Assembly (NCBI GenBank): GCA_018242215.1
Contig: JAFECG010000028.1
Span: 124,001-188,000 of the forward strand
Direction: 5' to 3'
Source: Pseudomonadota bacterium
GTDB taxonomy: Bacteria; Pseudomonadota; Alphaproteobacteria; Rhizobiales; Hyphomicrobiaceae
Length of the DNA: 64,000 nucleotides
Part shown: positions 17,371-26,787 of the stretch, one piece after another
Numbering within the stretch: the first letter of the stretch is position 1
Layout of the letters: every line of letters starts with the position of its first letter
Translations under genes and position numbers: made by a program
Notes under the pieces: model-generated
Seen by the model: the letters and a program-made list of their open reading frames with translations, nothing else
What the model was told of the DNA's origin: nothing
The model's database searches: none

Positions 17371-18947
17371 CCGATAACGCGAGCGCCGGTCGCCGCCGCA
17401 AGATCAACCCGTGGCTGATCGCCTTCATCGTTTCGATTGCGACGTTCATGGAGGTCCTGGACGTCAGCATTGCAAACGTTGCATTGCGCCATATCGCGGG
17501 AAGCGTCGGCGCCTCGTATGATGAAGCGACGTGGGTGCTGACCAGCTATCTCGTCGCCAACGCCGTCATCTTGCCTGCGAGTGCTTGGCTTTCATCAATG
17601 GTGGGCCGCAAGAAATTTTACATGTTGTGCGTCGCTCTGTTTACCTGCGCATCATTTCTCTGCGGCATGGCTTGGAGCCTTGAAACGCTCATTTTCTTTC
17701 GCGTGCTCCAGGGATTGGGAGGTGGAGGATTGGCGCCCAGCGAGCAGGCGATTTTGGCCGATGCGTTTCCGCCCGAAAAACGCGGCAGTGCTTTCGCGGT
17801 CTACGGCCTCGCTGTTGTGGTCGCGCCGACGATAGGGCCGACGATTGGCGGCGCCATCACTGACTATTCGACCTGGCACTGGATTTTTTTCATCAATATC
17901 CCAATGGGGTTTCTCTCCCTGTTCCTTGTCGGAACGTTCGTCGATCCGGACAAGAAGGAGCACAGGGCAAAAGATCCGAAGCACAATCCGTGGAATTTCG
18001 ACTTCGTCGGCTTTTTGCTCGTGGCGCTGTGTCTTGGCGCGCTTGAGGTGGTGCTCGACGAGGGCCAACGCAGCGACTGGTTCGAGTCGACTTTTATCGT
18101 CGTGTTCGCATGCGTATCGGCTGCGGCGTTCCTGGCGTTCATTCCGTGGGAACTATCGCGGAGATACCCACTGGTGAAGGTTCGCCTTCTCGGAACGAGA
18201 CAGTTCGGAATGTGCTTTGTAATGATGCTGGTGACCGGCGGCGTCATTTTCAGCTCGATACAGCTTCTTCCACAGCTCGTTCAAAGCGAGTTTGGCTATG
18301 ACGCGACCCTCGCGGGTCTTTCGCTTTCGCCGGGCGGTTTCGTAACGATGGCGATGATGCCCATTGCGGGTTATTTGACGGGGAGGGTCCAGCCGAAATA
18401 CCTGATTGCTCTAGGGCTCGCGATTGTCGGCTTTTCGATGTGGACGCTGACTGGCCTCAGCCCCGACCTGTCATTCTTCTATGCGGTGTGGACTCGCATG
18501 TTCACCGCGGCGGGTCTGCCGTTTCTTTTCATTCCGATTACAACGGCATCTTATGCCGGATTGAAGGGCGACGACACGAACCAGGCTGCAGGCTTGATTA
18601 ATATTGCGCGCAACCTGGGCGGCAGTATCGGCTTGGCGATGGTGCAGACGTCGCTCCAACAGCGTCAGCAATTCCATCAAAGCCGCCTTGTCGAAAACGC
18701 GGTGCCGTCCAACATCCATTTCCAGGAGGCGCTTCGCCAGGCGACGATCTTCATGCAAAGCAGTGGCGCATCGACCGTTGACGCGATGCGTCGCGCGGAT
18801 GCGCTTGTGGGGCAACTCATTCAGCAGCAGGCAACGCTGCTATCCTATATCGACACGTTTTGGCTGATGGCCATGGTGTGCCTCGTCGCATTCCCGTTGG
18901 CTTTCCTTCTCCGCTCCATACCGCTCGGAAAACAACCTCAGCACTAG
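17367..18947 (+). CDS. DHA2-family MFS exporter (EmrB-like)
   Basis: A 526-residue 14-helix drug:proton antiporter, partner of the adaptor just upstream (ATGA overlap). Signatures are MEVLDVSIANVALRHIAGS in helix 1, SSMVGRKKFYM in the first cytoplasmic loop, and GLAVVVAPTIGPTIGGAITD for motif C. It is paralogous to the exporter at 10063 but clearly diverged; the two pumps probably have different substrates. The convergent DUF4396 gene ends 7 bases after it, so transcription of the two strands meets here. Confidence 0.93.
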   Translation: MTDNASAGRRRKINPWLIAFIVSIATFMEVLDVSIANVALRHIAGSVGASYDEATWVLTSYLVANAVILPASAWLSSMVGRKKFYMLCVALFTCASFLCGMAWSLETLIFFRVLQGLGGGGLAPSEQAILADAFPPEKRGSAFAVYGLAVVVAPTIGPTIGGAITDYSTWHWIFFINIPMGFLSLFLVGTFVDPDKKEHRAKDPKHNPWNFDFVGFLLVALCLGALEVVLDEGQRSDWFESTFIVVFACVSAAAFLAFIPWELSRRYPLVKVRLLGTRQFGMCFVMMLVTGGVIFSSIQLLPQLVQSEFGYDATLAGLSLSPGGFVTMAMMPIAGYLTGRVQPKYLIALGLAIVGFSMWTLTGLSPDLSFFYAVWTRMFTAAGLPFLFIPITTASYAGLKGDDTNQAAGLINIARNLGGSIGLAMVQTSLQQRQQFHQSRLVENAVPSNIHFQEALRQATIFMQSSGASTVDAMRRADALVGQLIQQQATLLSYIDTFWLMAMVCLVAFPLAFLLRSIPLGKQPQH

Positions 18948-18954
18948 AGGTCCG

Positions 18955-19686
18955 TTACATCTTTTCCTTGATACCATGTTTAACGAGCAGCCAATTGACT
19001 GGATAGGAAGTGAAGAAGCCGCAGATCATCGCGATCTGCATCGCGAACCAGAACTCCGGAGACGACACTGCAGCGATGTGACCGTAAAGCCTTCGGAACC
19101 AGAGAAATTGCGCGACGGCCATGAAGCCGTACATGCCGACTTGCCACGCAGCGATTGAAGCTGCATCCGCTTTTGCCGCCGCTTTGACGCCTTCCGCGAA
19201 AGAAAGCTGTCGCATCGGCACAATGGTAAAGTACTGAAACGCCATTCCGAGAAGAAAGGCGACCATGAAGTCGAGAATCCATACGGCAAACATCTTCTCG
19301 GAAAACAGCGGGCCCCAGCCGAACGCGACGGCGACCGCGGGCACGAAAAAGGCAAGCCACTCGGCAATGATGTCCCCAAGAGTACAGCCTGCGCCGCAAT
19401 GGCTGGTCGCTTTCGCAACGGACGCAACGAACCCCTTCTTCGAGTTTTGCTCTTCTTTTTCACCGGACTGGGCGTTCGAAGGTTCCGGTCCACGTCCTCG
19501 AAGCCAATAGAAAGGCAGCCAGGCGAGGCTTCCGAAAAGTGCTGTAAGCGGCCACACCAGATTCATGATCCACATGTGCTGGGGACGGCGCATCTCGTCA
19601 ACGGCGATGATTAATGCGCAGGTCCCGGCGACGATCAATGAGCCGATCGATAGGACATGCAGCCAAGCGGGGAAGTTAGAGGGCAT
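18955..19686 (-). CDS. DUF4396 membrane protein
   Basis: A 243-residue inner-membrane protein with about six predicted helices. The motif SHCGAGCTLGDIIAEW, followed by further helices and RQLSFAEGVKAAAKADAASI, identifies the DUF4396 family. The cysteine pair in HCGAGC could bind metal or form a disulfide; the family has no established function that I know. A hydrophilic loop with several lysines and glutamates joins helices 2 and 3. It is divergent from a small membrane protein carrying a stress-type promoter. Confidence 0.8.
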   Translation of the reverse strand: MPSNFPAWLHVLSIGSLIVAGTCALIIAVDEMRRPQHMWIMNLVWPLTALFGSLAWLPFYWLRGRGPEPSNAQSGEKEEQNSKKGFVASVAKATSHCGAGCTLGDIIAEWLAFFVPAVAVAFGWGPLFSEKMFAVWILDFMVAFLLGMAFQYFTIVPMRQLSFAEGVKAAAKADAASIAAWQVGMYGFMAVAQFLWFRRLYGHIAAVSSPEFWFAMQIAMICGFFTSYPVNWLLVKHGIKEKM

Positions 19687-19715
19687 CAGAGCCTTAGTTC
19701 ACGGACCTCCTGAGG

Positions 19716-19741
19716 GGAACCTATCCACGAGGCGAGCTGTT
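19716..19741 (+). promoter_or_regulatory. EcfG-type general stress promoter
   Basis: GGAAC, 17-base spacer, TGTT. The alphaproteobacterial EcfG consensus is GGAAC-N16/17-CGTT, so one base of the -10 differs. It ends 22 bases upstream of a small gene and its ribosome site AAGGAGGAAG, giving a very short leader. Confidence 0.6.
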
Positions 19742-19763
19742 CCCCCAAAGAAGGAGGAAGGCT

Positions 19764-20021
19764 ATGTCCACATTCATTAGCGACATATTGATGGTGGCTG
19801 CAGTCGTAGGCGGTCCGATTCTTCTGGCCGTTCTTTATGTTTACGGCATGCGTGCGACGCGACAGAAGGATAGGCAACCGCATTCGCGCGACATTACTGA
19901 CCGCGCAACGAAAGACCTTTACGAGAAAAGCGATGCGGAACGCGAGCGCCGGGAGAAGGCCGCCGAGAATTCAAAGAACGTCATCGACGTGATCGAGCGG
20001 AAAACCGGAACGTCCGCCTAG
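19764..20021 (+). CDS. Small single-helix membrane protein, probable stress protein
   Basis: An 85-residue protein with an N-terminal transmembrane helix (about 7-28, ILMVAAVVGGPILLAVLYVYG). Its charged tail is rich in R, E, K and D (AERERREKAAENSK) and probably helical. The start is supported by AAGGAGGAAG. No family recognised. The EcfG-type promoter directly upstream suggests induction in the general stress response. Confidence 0.7.
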   Translation: MSTFISDILMVAAVVGGPILLAVLYVYGMRATRQKDRQPHSRDITDRATKDLYEKSDAERERREKAAENSKNVIDVIERKTGTSA

Positions 20022-20088
20022 CTTCGATATGCGGAACGCTCACCCGGAGCGCTCCGCGCCGTTGTGCTCTGGCCATTCGCGGCTGACG

Positions 20089-20289
20089 TTAAGAGTTCTG
20101 TCGCTTGTTCTTCTCTCCTGAGTCTCCCCCGATACATTCCGGTCCTTCAAGAACGCTTCCGCACGATTTCTTGGGGTGCGGTTGAGGACGCTTCTCCGGC
20201 TTAGGCACGCCTTGCACCGAGTCCTTATCGCTTAGGACGCTTTTCTTCTTTTCCGCGGAAGGGTTCTGATAGGTGTCGGTTCGGGCCAT
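20089..20289 (-). CDS. Small hydrophilic protein
   Basis: A 66-residue, very hydrophilic product rich in K, P and S with two cysteines (KKSCGSVLEGPECIGG), with no hydrophobic core, so probably unstructured. The start at 20289 follows GGAGG at a 5-base gap (four codons inside the longest frame). No family recognised. It lies in the cluster of small stress-type genes. Confidence 0.55.
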   Translation of the reverse strand: MARTDTYQNPSAEKKKSVLSDKDSVQGVPKPEKRPQPHPKKSCGSVLEGPECIGGDSGEKNKRQNS

Positions 20290-20447
20290 TGGTACCTCCA
20301 TATGATCCTCTCATAGGGAGCTAATCGGAGGCACGGCGGCGTGTTCCTGAAATTCAGCCCCGACCTTAGTTCACGAAGCTGAGAGGTCTGCGCGGTTGCG
20401 GCATGCGTGTGCGTGCAGCGATCTGCAGCGCTCCGACTCAAGCCGGC

Positions 20448-20717
20448 TCAGGCGCCGACGCCGAGCGCCATAGATCCAGATCGCGTTTCGACGCTGTAGA
20501 TCCCTTGGAATGGCTGTCCTTTGTAAAGACCGCTGATCAGACGGCCCTTGATCTCGAAAGTGAAGCCTTCGGCCATTTCTTCGATGCGGACGATCTGAGC
20601 ATCCGCGGCGTCATCCCCAAGCAAAAAGTGGACCCGTTCGCGGTCGGGATAGGCGAGCGCGAATTGTAAAGCAGGCTTATCGGGTCCATCGGTGATGTTG
20701 AGTCTGGTTCTCGCCAT
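20448..20717 (-). CDS. Small hypothetical protein under an EcfG-type promoter
   Basis: An 89-residue protein, predicted mixed alpha/beta, starting ARTRLNITDGPDKPALQFAL. It has no signal peptide or helix long enough to span a membrane, and its glycine-rich C terminus contains KGRLISGLYKGQPFQG. The start at 20717 is preceded by GGGAG. No family recognised. A perfect EcfG promoter lies 28 bases upstream, the best evidence for both its reality and its stress regulation. Confidence 0.7.
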   Translation of the reverse strand: MARTRLNITDGPDKPALQFALAYPDRERVHFLLGDDAADAQIVRIEEMAEGFTFEIKGRLISGLYKGQPFQGIYSVETRSGSMALGVGA

Positions 20718-20744
20718 GATCGTAACTCCCAAGAATAGTGTGCC

Positions 20745-20769
20745 AACGAAACGCAGGCTTGAGAGTTCC
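20745..20769 (-). promoter_or_regulatory. EcfG-type general stress promoter (perfect match)
   Basis: Read on the minus strand: GGAAC, 16-base spacer, CGTT, an exact match to the alphaproteobacterial general-stress promoter. It is 28 bases upstream of the 89-residue protein, so the transcription start would be about 20 bases before the ATG. Confidence 0.78.
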
Positions 20770-20889
20770 TCTCCAAGAGCGCGGCGAAGGTGTTATCGCC
20801 TGGCGAAATTAGCCGTCCTCCGGAACGCTAGCGTTGTGGCGCGAATTTAAACTGCATGACCGGTCAAAATTCCCGCCAAAAGGAAGCTG

Positions 20890-21603
20890 ATGATGCCGCA
20901 GGATGCTTCATTCTCTCAGACGTTCCCCGTGACGCGTGATGACTTGCTTGCAGCGCTCAGGATGAGTGTGAAGCCCTCTGGCGGTCCAACTAACGGGGGT
21001 CTTGATAACCATGTCTGGGCAGCGGTTATCGACCGACAGGGAATCGTACGCGCAGTTTGTTACAGCGGCGAAGCGCTTGGCGATCAATGGCCAGGAAGCC
21101 GCGCCGTCGCAATCGCAAAGGCAAACACCGCGAACGGCGTGAGCCTGCCGAACTTCGCATTTTCGACGGCCAACCTCTATGCCGGCGCGCAGCCGGGAGG
21201 CTTTCTGTACGGTCTGCAGTCAACCAATCCTGTCGATACCGCCACGATGTATGCCGGCGACGCGGAGACCTATGGGACGGATCGTGATCCGATGGTCGGT
21301 CAGAAAGCCAGCGGCGTTGTGACGTTCGGAGGTGGCCTCACGCTTTACGACCGCACCGGCGTCATCGGCGCACTCGGTATATCTGGTGATACCTCGTGCG
21401 GAGATCATAATGTCGCTTGGCGTGTGCGCGAGAAGCTGGGCCTCGACAAAATCCCAGGTGGCATCAGCGCAAACAACAATGATGCCATCATCTATGACAT
21501 CGGAATGATGGGGAAGAGTAGCTCCGGATATGGACACCCGACGACGGGCCTGCATGAAGACCAGATCGCCGCGGACATCGGCGCCAGCGCAAAAGGCGCA
21601 TGA
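20890..21603 (+). CDS. GlcG/HbpS-family (DUF336) protein
   Basis: A 237-residue protein with the GlcG/HbpS fold. N-terminal helices are followed by a strand WAAVIDRQGIVRAVCYSG, the helical SRAVAIAKANTANGVSLPN, and the C-terminal glycine-rich sheet GGGLTLYDRTGVIGALGISG with CGDHNVAWRVR. Some members bind heme or cobalamin; no such ligand can be proven here. No signal peptide is seen, so it is cytoplasmic. It leads a plus-strand set with a small membrane protein and a dehydrogenase. Confidence 0.85.
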   Translation: MMPQDASFSQTFPVTRDDLLAALRMSVKPSGGPTNGGLDNHVWAAVIDRQGIVRAVCYSGEALGDQWPGSRAVAIAKANTANGVSLPNFAFSTANLYAGAQPGGFLYGLQSTNPVDTATMYAGDAETYGTDRDPMVGQKASGVVTFGGGLTLYDRTGVIGALGISGDTSCGDHNVAWRVREKLGLDKIPGGISANNNDAIIYDIGMMGKSSSGYGHPTTGLHEDQIAADIGASAKGA

Positions 21604-21616
21604 AGCTCAGAAACAC

Positions 21617-21817
21617 ATGGGGCCTGCGGCGATGAAATGGCTGGCCGTTATTCTGGGAGTAATCATTGTGGTCGGGTTCGCGTTCTATCTGCGCTCGGGC
21701 GCCAAGTTGGAAACCGTCGACGCGGGCCATGCATCATCTCAATCGGCGCCGGAGCCTTATCCGGTCAGTCCGAAGCCGCCTCCGCCAGACGCGACGACAC
21801 CCCCGAAGACCCACTGA
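21617..21817 (+). CDS. Small membrane-anchored protein
   Basis: About 66 residues: one transmembrane helix (WLAVILGVIIVVGFAFYL), then a short tail rich in P, S and T (VSPKPPPPDATTPPKT) probably facing the periplasm. The start is uncertain; ATGs at 21617 and 21632 both lack strong ribosome sites. It lies 13 bases after the GlcG gene and 29 before the dehydrogenase, so it is probably co-transcribed with them. No family recognised. Confidence 0.5.
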   Translation: MGPAAMKWLAVILGVIIVVGFAFYLRSGAKLETVDAGHASSQSAPEPYPVSPKPPPPDATTPPKTH

Positions 21818-21846
21818 TGCCGCCATCGAATACAACAGGATAGCAT

Positions 21847-22722
21847 ATGGATGATCCGGTATCGAAGTATCCAAAACCTCCGTTCAAGTCGCAGGCGCAG
21901 CCGTGGCCGGGGCTTTCGAGGGACATGGATCCGCGACCGGACCACGGCGAAAAGACCTACAGAGGCTCTGGACGATTGGCAGGACGAAAAGCGCTGATCA
22001 CGGGGGGTGACTCAGGTATGGGCCGCGCGGCGGCAATCGCATATGCCCGCGAGGGCGCGGATGTCGCCATCAACTATTTCCCCAATGAAGAACCCGATGC
22101 TCAAGATGTCATTGCGCTGATCACGGCCGAGGGACGGAGAGGCGTGGCGCTGCCGGGAGATCTGCGCGAAGAAGGCTTTTGCAAGCGCCTGGTGACCGAT
22201 GCCGTGAAGGAACTCGGTGCCCTCGATATCGTCGTCTGCAACGCAGGGCGACAGCAGACTCGCGCATCGATCCTGGATATCTCTACCGAGGATTTCGATG
22301 CGACGATGAAAACGAACGTCTATGCTCCGTTCTGGATCATCAAGGCGGCGCTTCCACATCTTCGTCCTGGATCCTGCATCATCGCCACGTCATCGGAGCA
22401 AGCGACCGAGCCTTCACCAGACCTCTACGATTACGCGCAGACCAAGGCCGCGACGACGAACTACGTCCGATCCCTTGCAAAGCAGTTGGCGCAGAAAGGC
22501 ATTCGCGTCAACGGTGTTGCTCCGGGTCCAATCTGGACGCCGCTACAGGTTTCGGGCGGTGCAACGCAAGAAAAGCTGATCAAGTTTGGCGGCGAAACGC
22601 CCATGCAACGACCGGGACAACCGGCAGAACTCGCATCCATCTACGTTCAGCTTGCAGCGAGCGACGCAAGCTACGCTACCGGCCAGATTTACGGCTCCGC
22701 AGGCGGTAACGGCCTCCCCTGA
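21847..22722 (+). CDS. Short-chain dehydrogenase, YghA-like
   Basis: NAD(P)-dependent oxidoreductase of the extended group related to E. coli YghA and the stress dehydrogenases of rhizobia. The 291 residues carry the N-terminal proline-rich extension of this group (KYPKPPFKSQAQPWPG), the cofactor motif TGGDSGMGRAAA, the NAG motif, catalytic serine in ATSSEQA and YDYAQTKAA with the YxxxK pair. Loop and C terminus follow as PGPIWTPLQ and GQIYGSAGG. The usual role is reduction of reactive aldehydes or ketones under stress. It is near genes with EcfG-type promoters, which fits. Confidence 0.9.
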   Translation: MDDPVSKYPKPPFKSQAQPWPGLSRDMDPRPDHGEKTYRGSGRLAGRKALITGGDSGMGRAAAIAYAREGADVAINYFPNEEPDAQDVIALITAEGRRGVALPGDLREEGFCKRLVTDAVKELGALDIVVCNAGRQQTRASILDISTEDFDATMKTNVYAPFWIIKAALPHLRPGSCIIATSSEQATEPSPDLYDYAQTKAATTNYVRSLAKQLAQKGIRVNGVAPGPIWTPLQVSGGATQEKLIKFGGETPMQRPGQPAELASIYVQLAASDASYATGQIYGSAGGNGLP

Positions 22723-22732
22723 ATTCGCGACG

Positions 22733-22870
22733 CTACTTGGCTTTTGCCTTCTTGAAATATTGCACTTGCCGCTCGCGCTTTTCGGCGCCCGATTTGGTTT
22801 TGTACGTTCCGAGATTCTTGCCTTTCTTCGAAACGAGCCGATAGCCAGATTTCACCTTTCGAATCGTCAT
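22733..22870 (-). CDS. 45-residue basic protein
   Basis: Encodes MTIRKVKSGYRLVSKKGKN and so on, ending in a lysine-rich tail; about one third of residues are K or R. GAGGAGAAC is a strong ribosome site before the ATG at 22870. That ATG overlaps the stop of the preceding minus-strand gene by 4 bases (ATGA), so the two are translationally coupled. Short proteins of this pattern (KGKNLGTYKTKSGAEKRE) are, to my recollection, widespread conserved hypotheticals. The charge suggests nucleic-acid binding; this is inference. Confidence 0.7.
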   Translation of the reverse strand: MTIRKVKSGYRLVSKKGKNLGTYKTKSGAEKRERQVQYFKKAKAK

Positions 22871-23061
22871 GTCTTGTTCTCCTCATCGGATCCTCTACGA
22901 GGTCGCTTTTCCTGCGATACGTGCTCCGAGAGCGCTTTTCGTTCGTCGAGGTGATCCTCCTTGACGATATTGCGCTGCGCCGTATGCGAAGGAGTCGTTT
23001 TCTGTCGCGGTTGCTGGGATTTGTCGTCATCGGCAGGTGCCGAAGGTATTCGATGGCTCAT
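22867..23061 (-). CDS. Small hydrophilic protein coupled to the 45-residue protein
   Basis: A 64-residue, highly charged product (many K, R, E, D, Q and H, no hydrophobic core) beginning MSHRIPSAPADDDKSQQ. An AAGGAAA site precedes the ATG, and its stop overlaps the start of the next gene. A longer frame upstream exists but has no ribosome site and runs antisense into glf. No family recognised; intrinsic disorder is likely. Confidence 0.55.
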   Translation of the reverse strand: MSHRIPSAPADDDKSQQPRQKTTPSHTAQRNIVKEDHLDERKALSEHVSQEKRPRRGSDEENKT

Positions 23062-23160
23062 GAGGTTTCCTTTTTCTCGATCAAGCGAGCAGATATCTTC
23101 AAATCTCTCCTGACAACCCTTGGTTCCCCAGTCTGACGACGGAACGTCGCCGGGAGATAG

Positions 23161-25392
<2,232 letters not shown>

Positions 25393-25768
25393 TCTATCTT
25401 CACGCCAAGCCGAAAGCGAAGTTTCCATCATGCTTGGGGCGCCAAGCTTGCGCGAAGCTGGAAGTCATCGGCGGGCGTGCCTGCACCCGCAGCAACAGCA
25501 ACGGCATCTGGTGGCTATGCTCGCATGAACTCGCGTGCCGTGATCTGTTTGCGCAGTCCAGAGCCGTTCTATGCGGTGGCGATGAAGGCTGTGGGGGTGA
25601 AGCAAGGATGCCCATCCAAGCTCTACCGAGTGTCCGCCGGCCCTTCCAAATGGACTGCTCAGACGTCGCGTGCGTTAGTTCGAACAGTTCCCGAAGCGAG
25701 ATGGGACACTGGGTCTAGCGCGAATAAGCAACGGTGATGCTTGAGATGAATTAATTGACTCTCAATGG
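25393..25768. other. Gene-free stretch between glycosyltransferase and pstB
   Basis: No supported gene, hairpin or promoter seen. Frames in it are short and without ribosome sites. It could be remnant sequence or the promoter region of the glycosyltransferase. Confidence 0.4.
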
Positions 25769-26572
25769 TTATCCAAAACGTCCCGTCACATAGTTTTCTG
25801 TTCGCTTGTCCCGAGGCGTCATGAAGATCTGCTGAGTTGCGCCGAACTCCACCAACTCTCCGAGGTACATAAAAGCAGTGTAGTCGGAGACCCGCGCCGC
25901 CTGCTGCATGTTGTGTGTTACGATTGCGATTGTGTACTGAGCGCGAAGCTCGTCGATCATCTCCTCGATCTTCGCCGTCGAGATCGGATCGAGGGCGGAG
26001 CAAGGTTCGTCAAATAAAATGACCTCGGGTTTGAGGGCAATCGTCCGCGCGATGCACAGCCGCTGTTGCTGCCCTCCCGAGAGGCTTAAGCCGCTGGATG
26101 CAAGCTTCTCTTTCACCTCCTCCCAAAGGGCCGCTTGCCTAAGGCACGCCTCGACGCGAGCATCGAGCTCGCTCTTCGGAAGCCGTTCAAAAAGACGTAG
26201 TCCATAGGCAATATTCTCGTAGATCGACATTGGAAATGGCGTCGGCTTCTGGAAAACCATTCCGACACGCGCGCGCAGCAGGTAAAGGTCCGTATCGCTT
26301 GCGAGAATGTTCTTCCCGTCGAATATGACTTCACCCGTCGCGCGCTGATTGGGATAGAGATCGTACATGCGATTGAAGACACGGAGTAAAGTCGATTTTC
26401 CGCATCCCGAAGGCCCGATAAATGCCGTCACGCTGCGGTCACACACCGAGACGTTGATCTTCTTCAGCGCCTGCGTATTGCCATAGAAGAAGTCGAGATC
26501 GCGCGTCTCGATTGTAGGAGAGCGCTCCTGCGCCGGTGCGTCCGGCCTGGTATCCAGAGGCTGAAGATTCAT
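25769..26572 (-). CDS. pstB: Phosphate ABC transporter ATP-binding protein
   Basis: ATPase that powers high-affinity phosphate import through PstSCA. The 267 residues carry Walker [10 protein letters not shown], the PstB-typical [12 protein letters not shown]-loop [19 protein letters not shown], signature [13 protein letters not shown], Walker [14 protein letters not shown] and switch histidine in [14 protein letters not shown]. The N terminus carries about 20 extra residues. It is alone here: no pstS, pstC, pstA or phoU flanks it, which is unusual because pstB is normally inside that operon. It may be a second copy. Confidence 0.95.
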   Translation of the reverse strand: MNLQPLDTRPDAPAQERSPTIETRDLDFFYGNTQALKKINVSVCDRSVTAFIGPSGCGKSTLLRVFNRMYDLYPNQRATGEVIFDGKNILASDTDLYLLRARVGMVFQKPTPFPMSIYENIAYGLRLFERLPKSELDARVEACLRQAALWEEVKEKLASSGLSLSGGQQQRLCIARTIALKPEVILFDEPCSALDPISTAKIEEMIDELRAQYTIAIVTHNMQQAARVSDYTAFMYLGELVEFGATQQIFMTPRDKRTENYVTGRFG

Positions 26573-26787
26573 GAGGTACTGTTATCCGGTCCTATTGTGT
26601 CCTGATCCGACATCGCTCGAGGGAACAGAATGTATTGCCAAGAGCACCTACCACGACCGGTCGAGATAGTTCAGATATTTATCGTCGCTCAGGCGTGACC
26701 ATTGGCATGACAAGCTGCCCATGAAAGAAAAGACGCCGAGCTCGTGCGTGATCGAGACAGCAAGCAGATCGAGCGAAGGACATCGGA

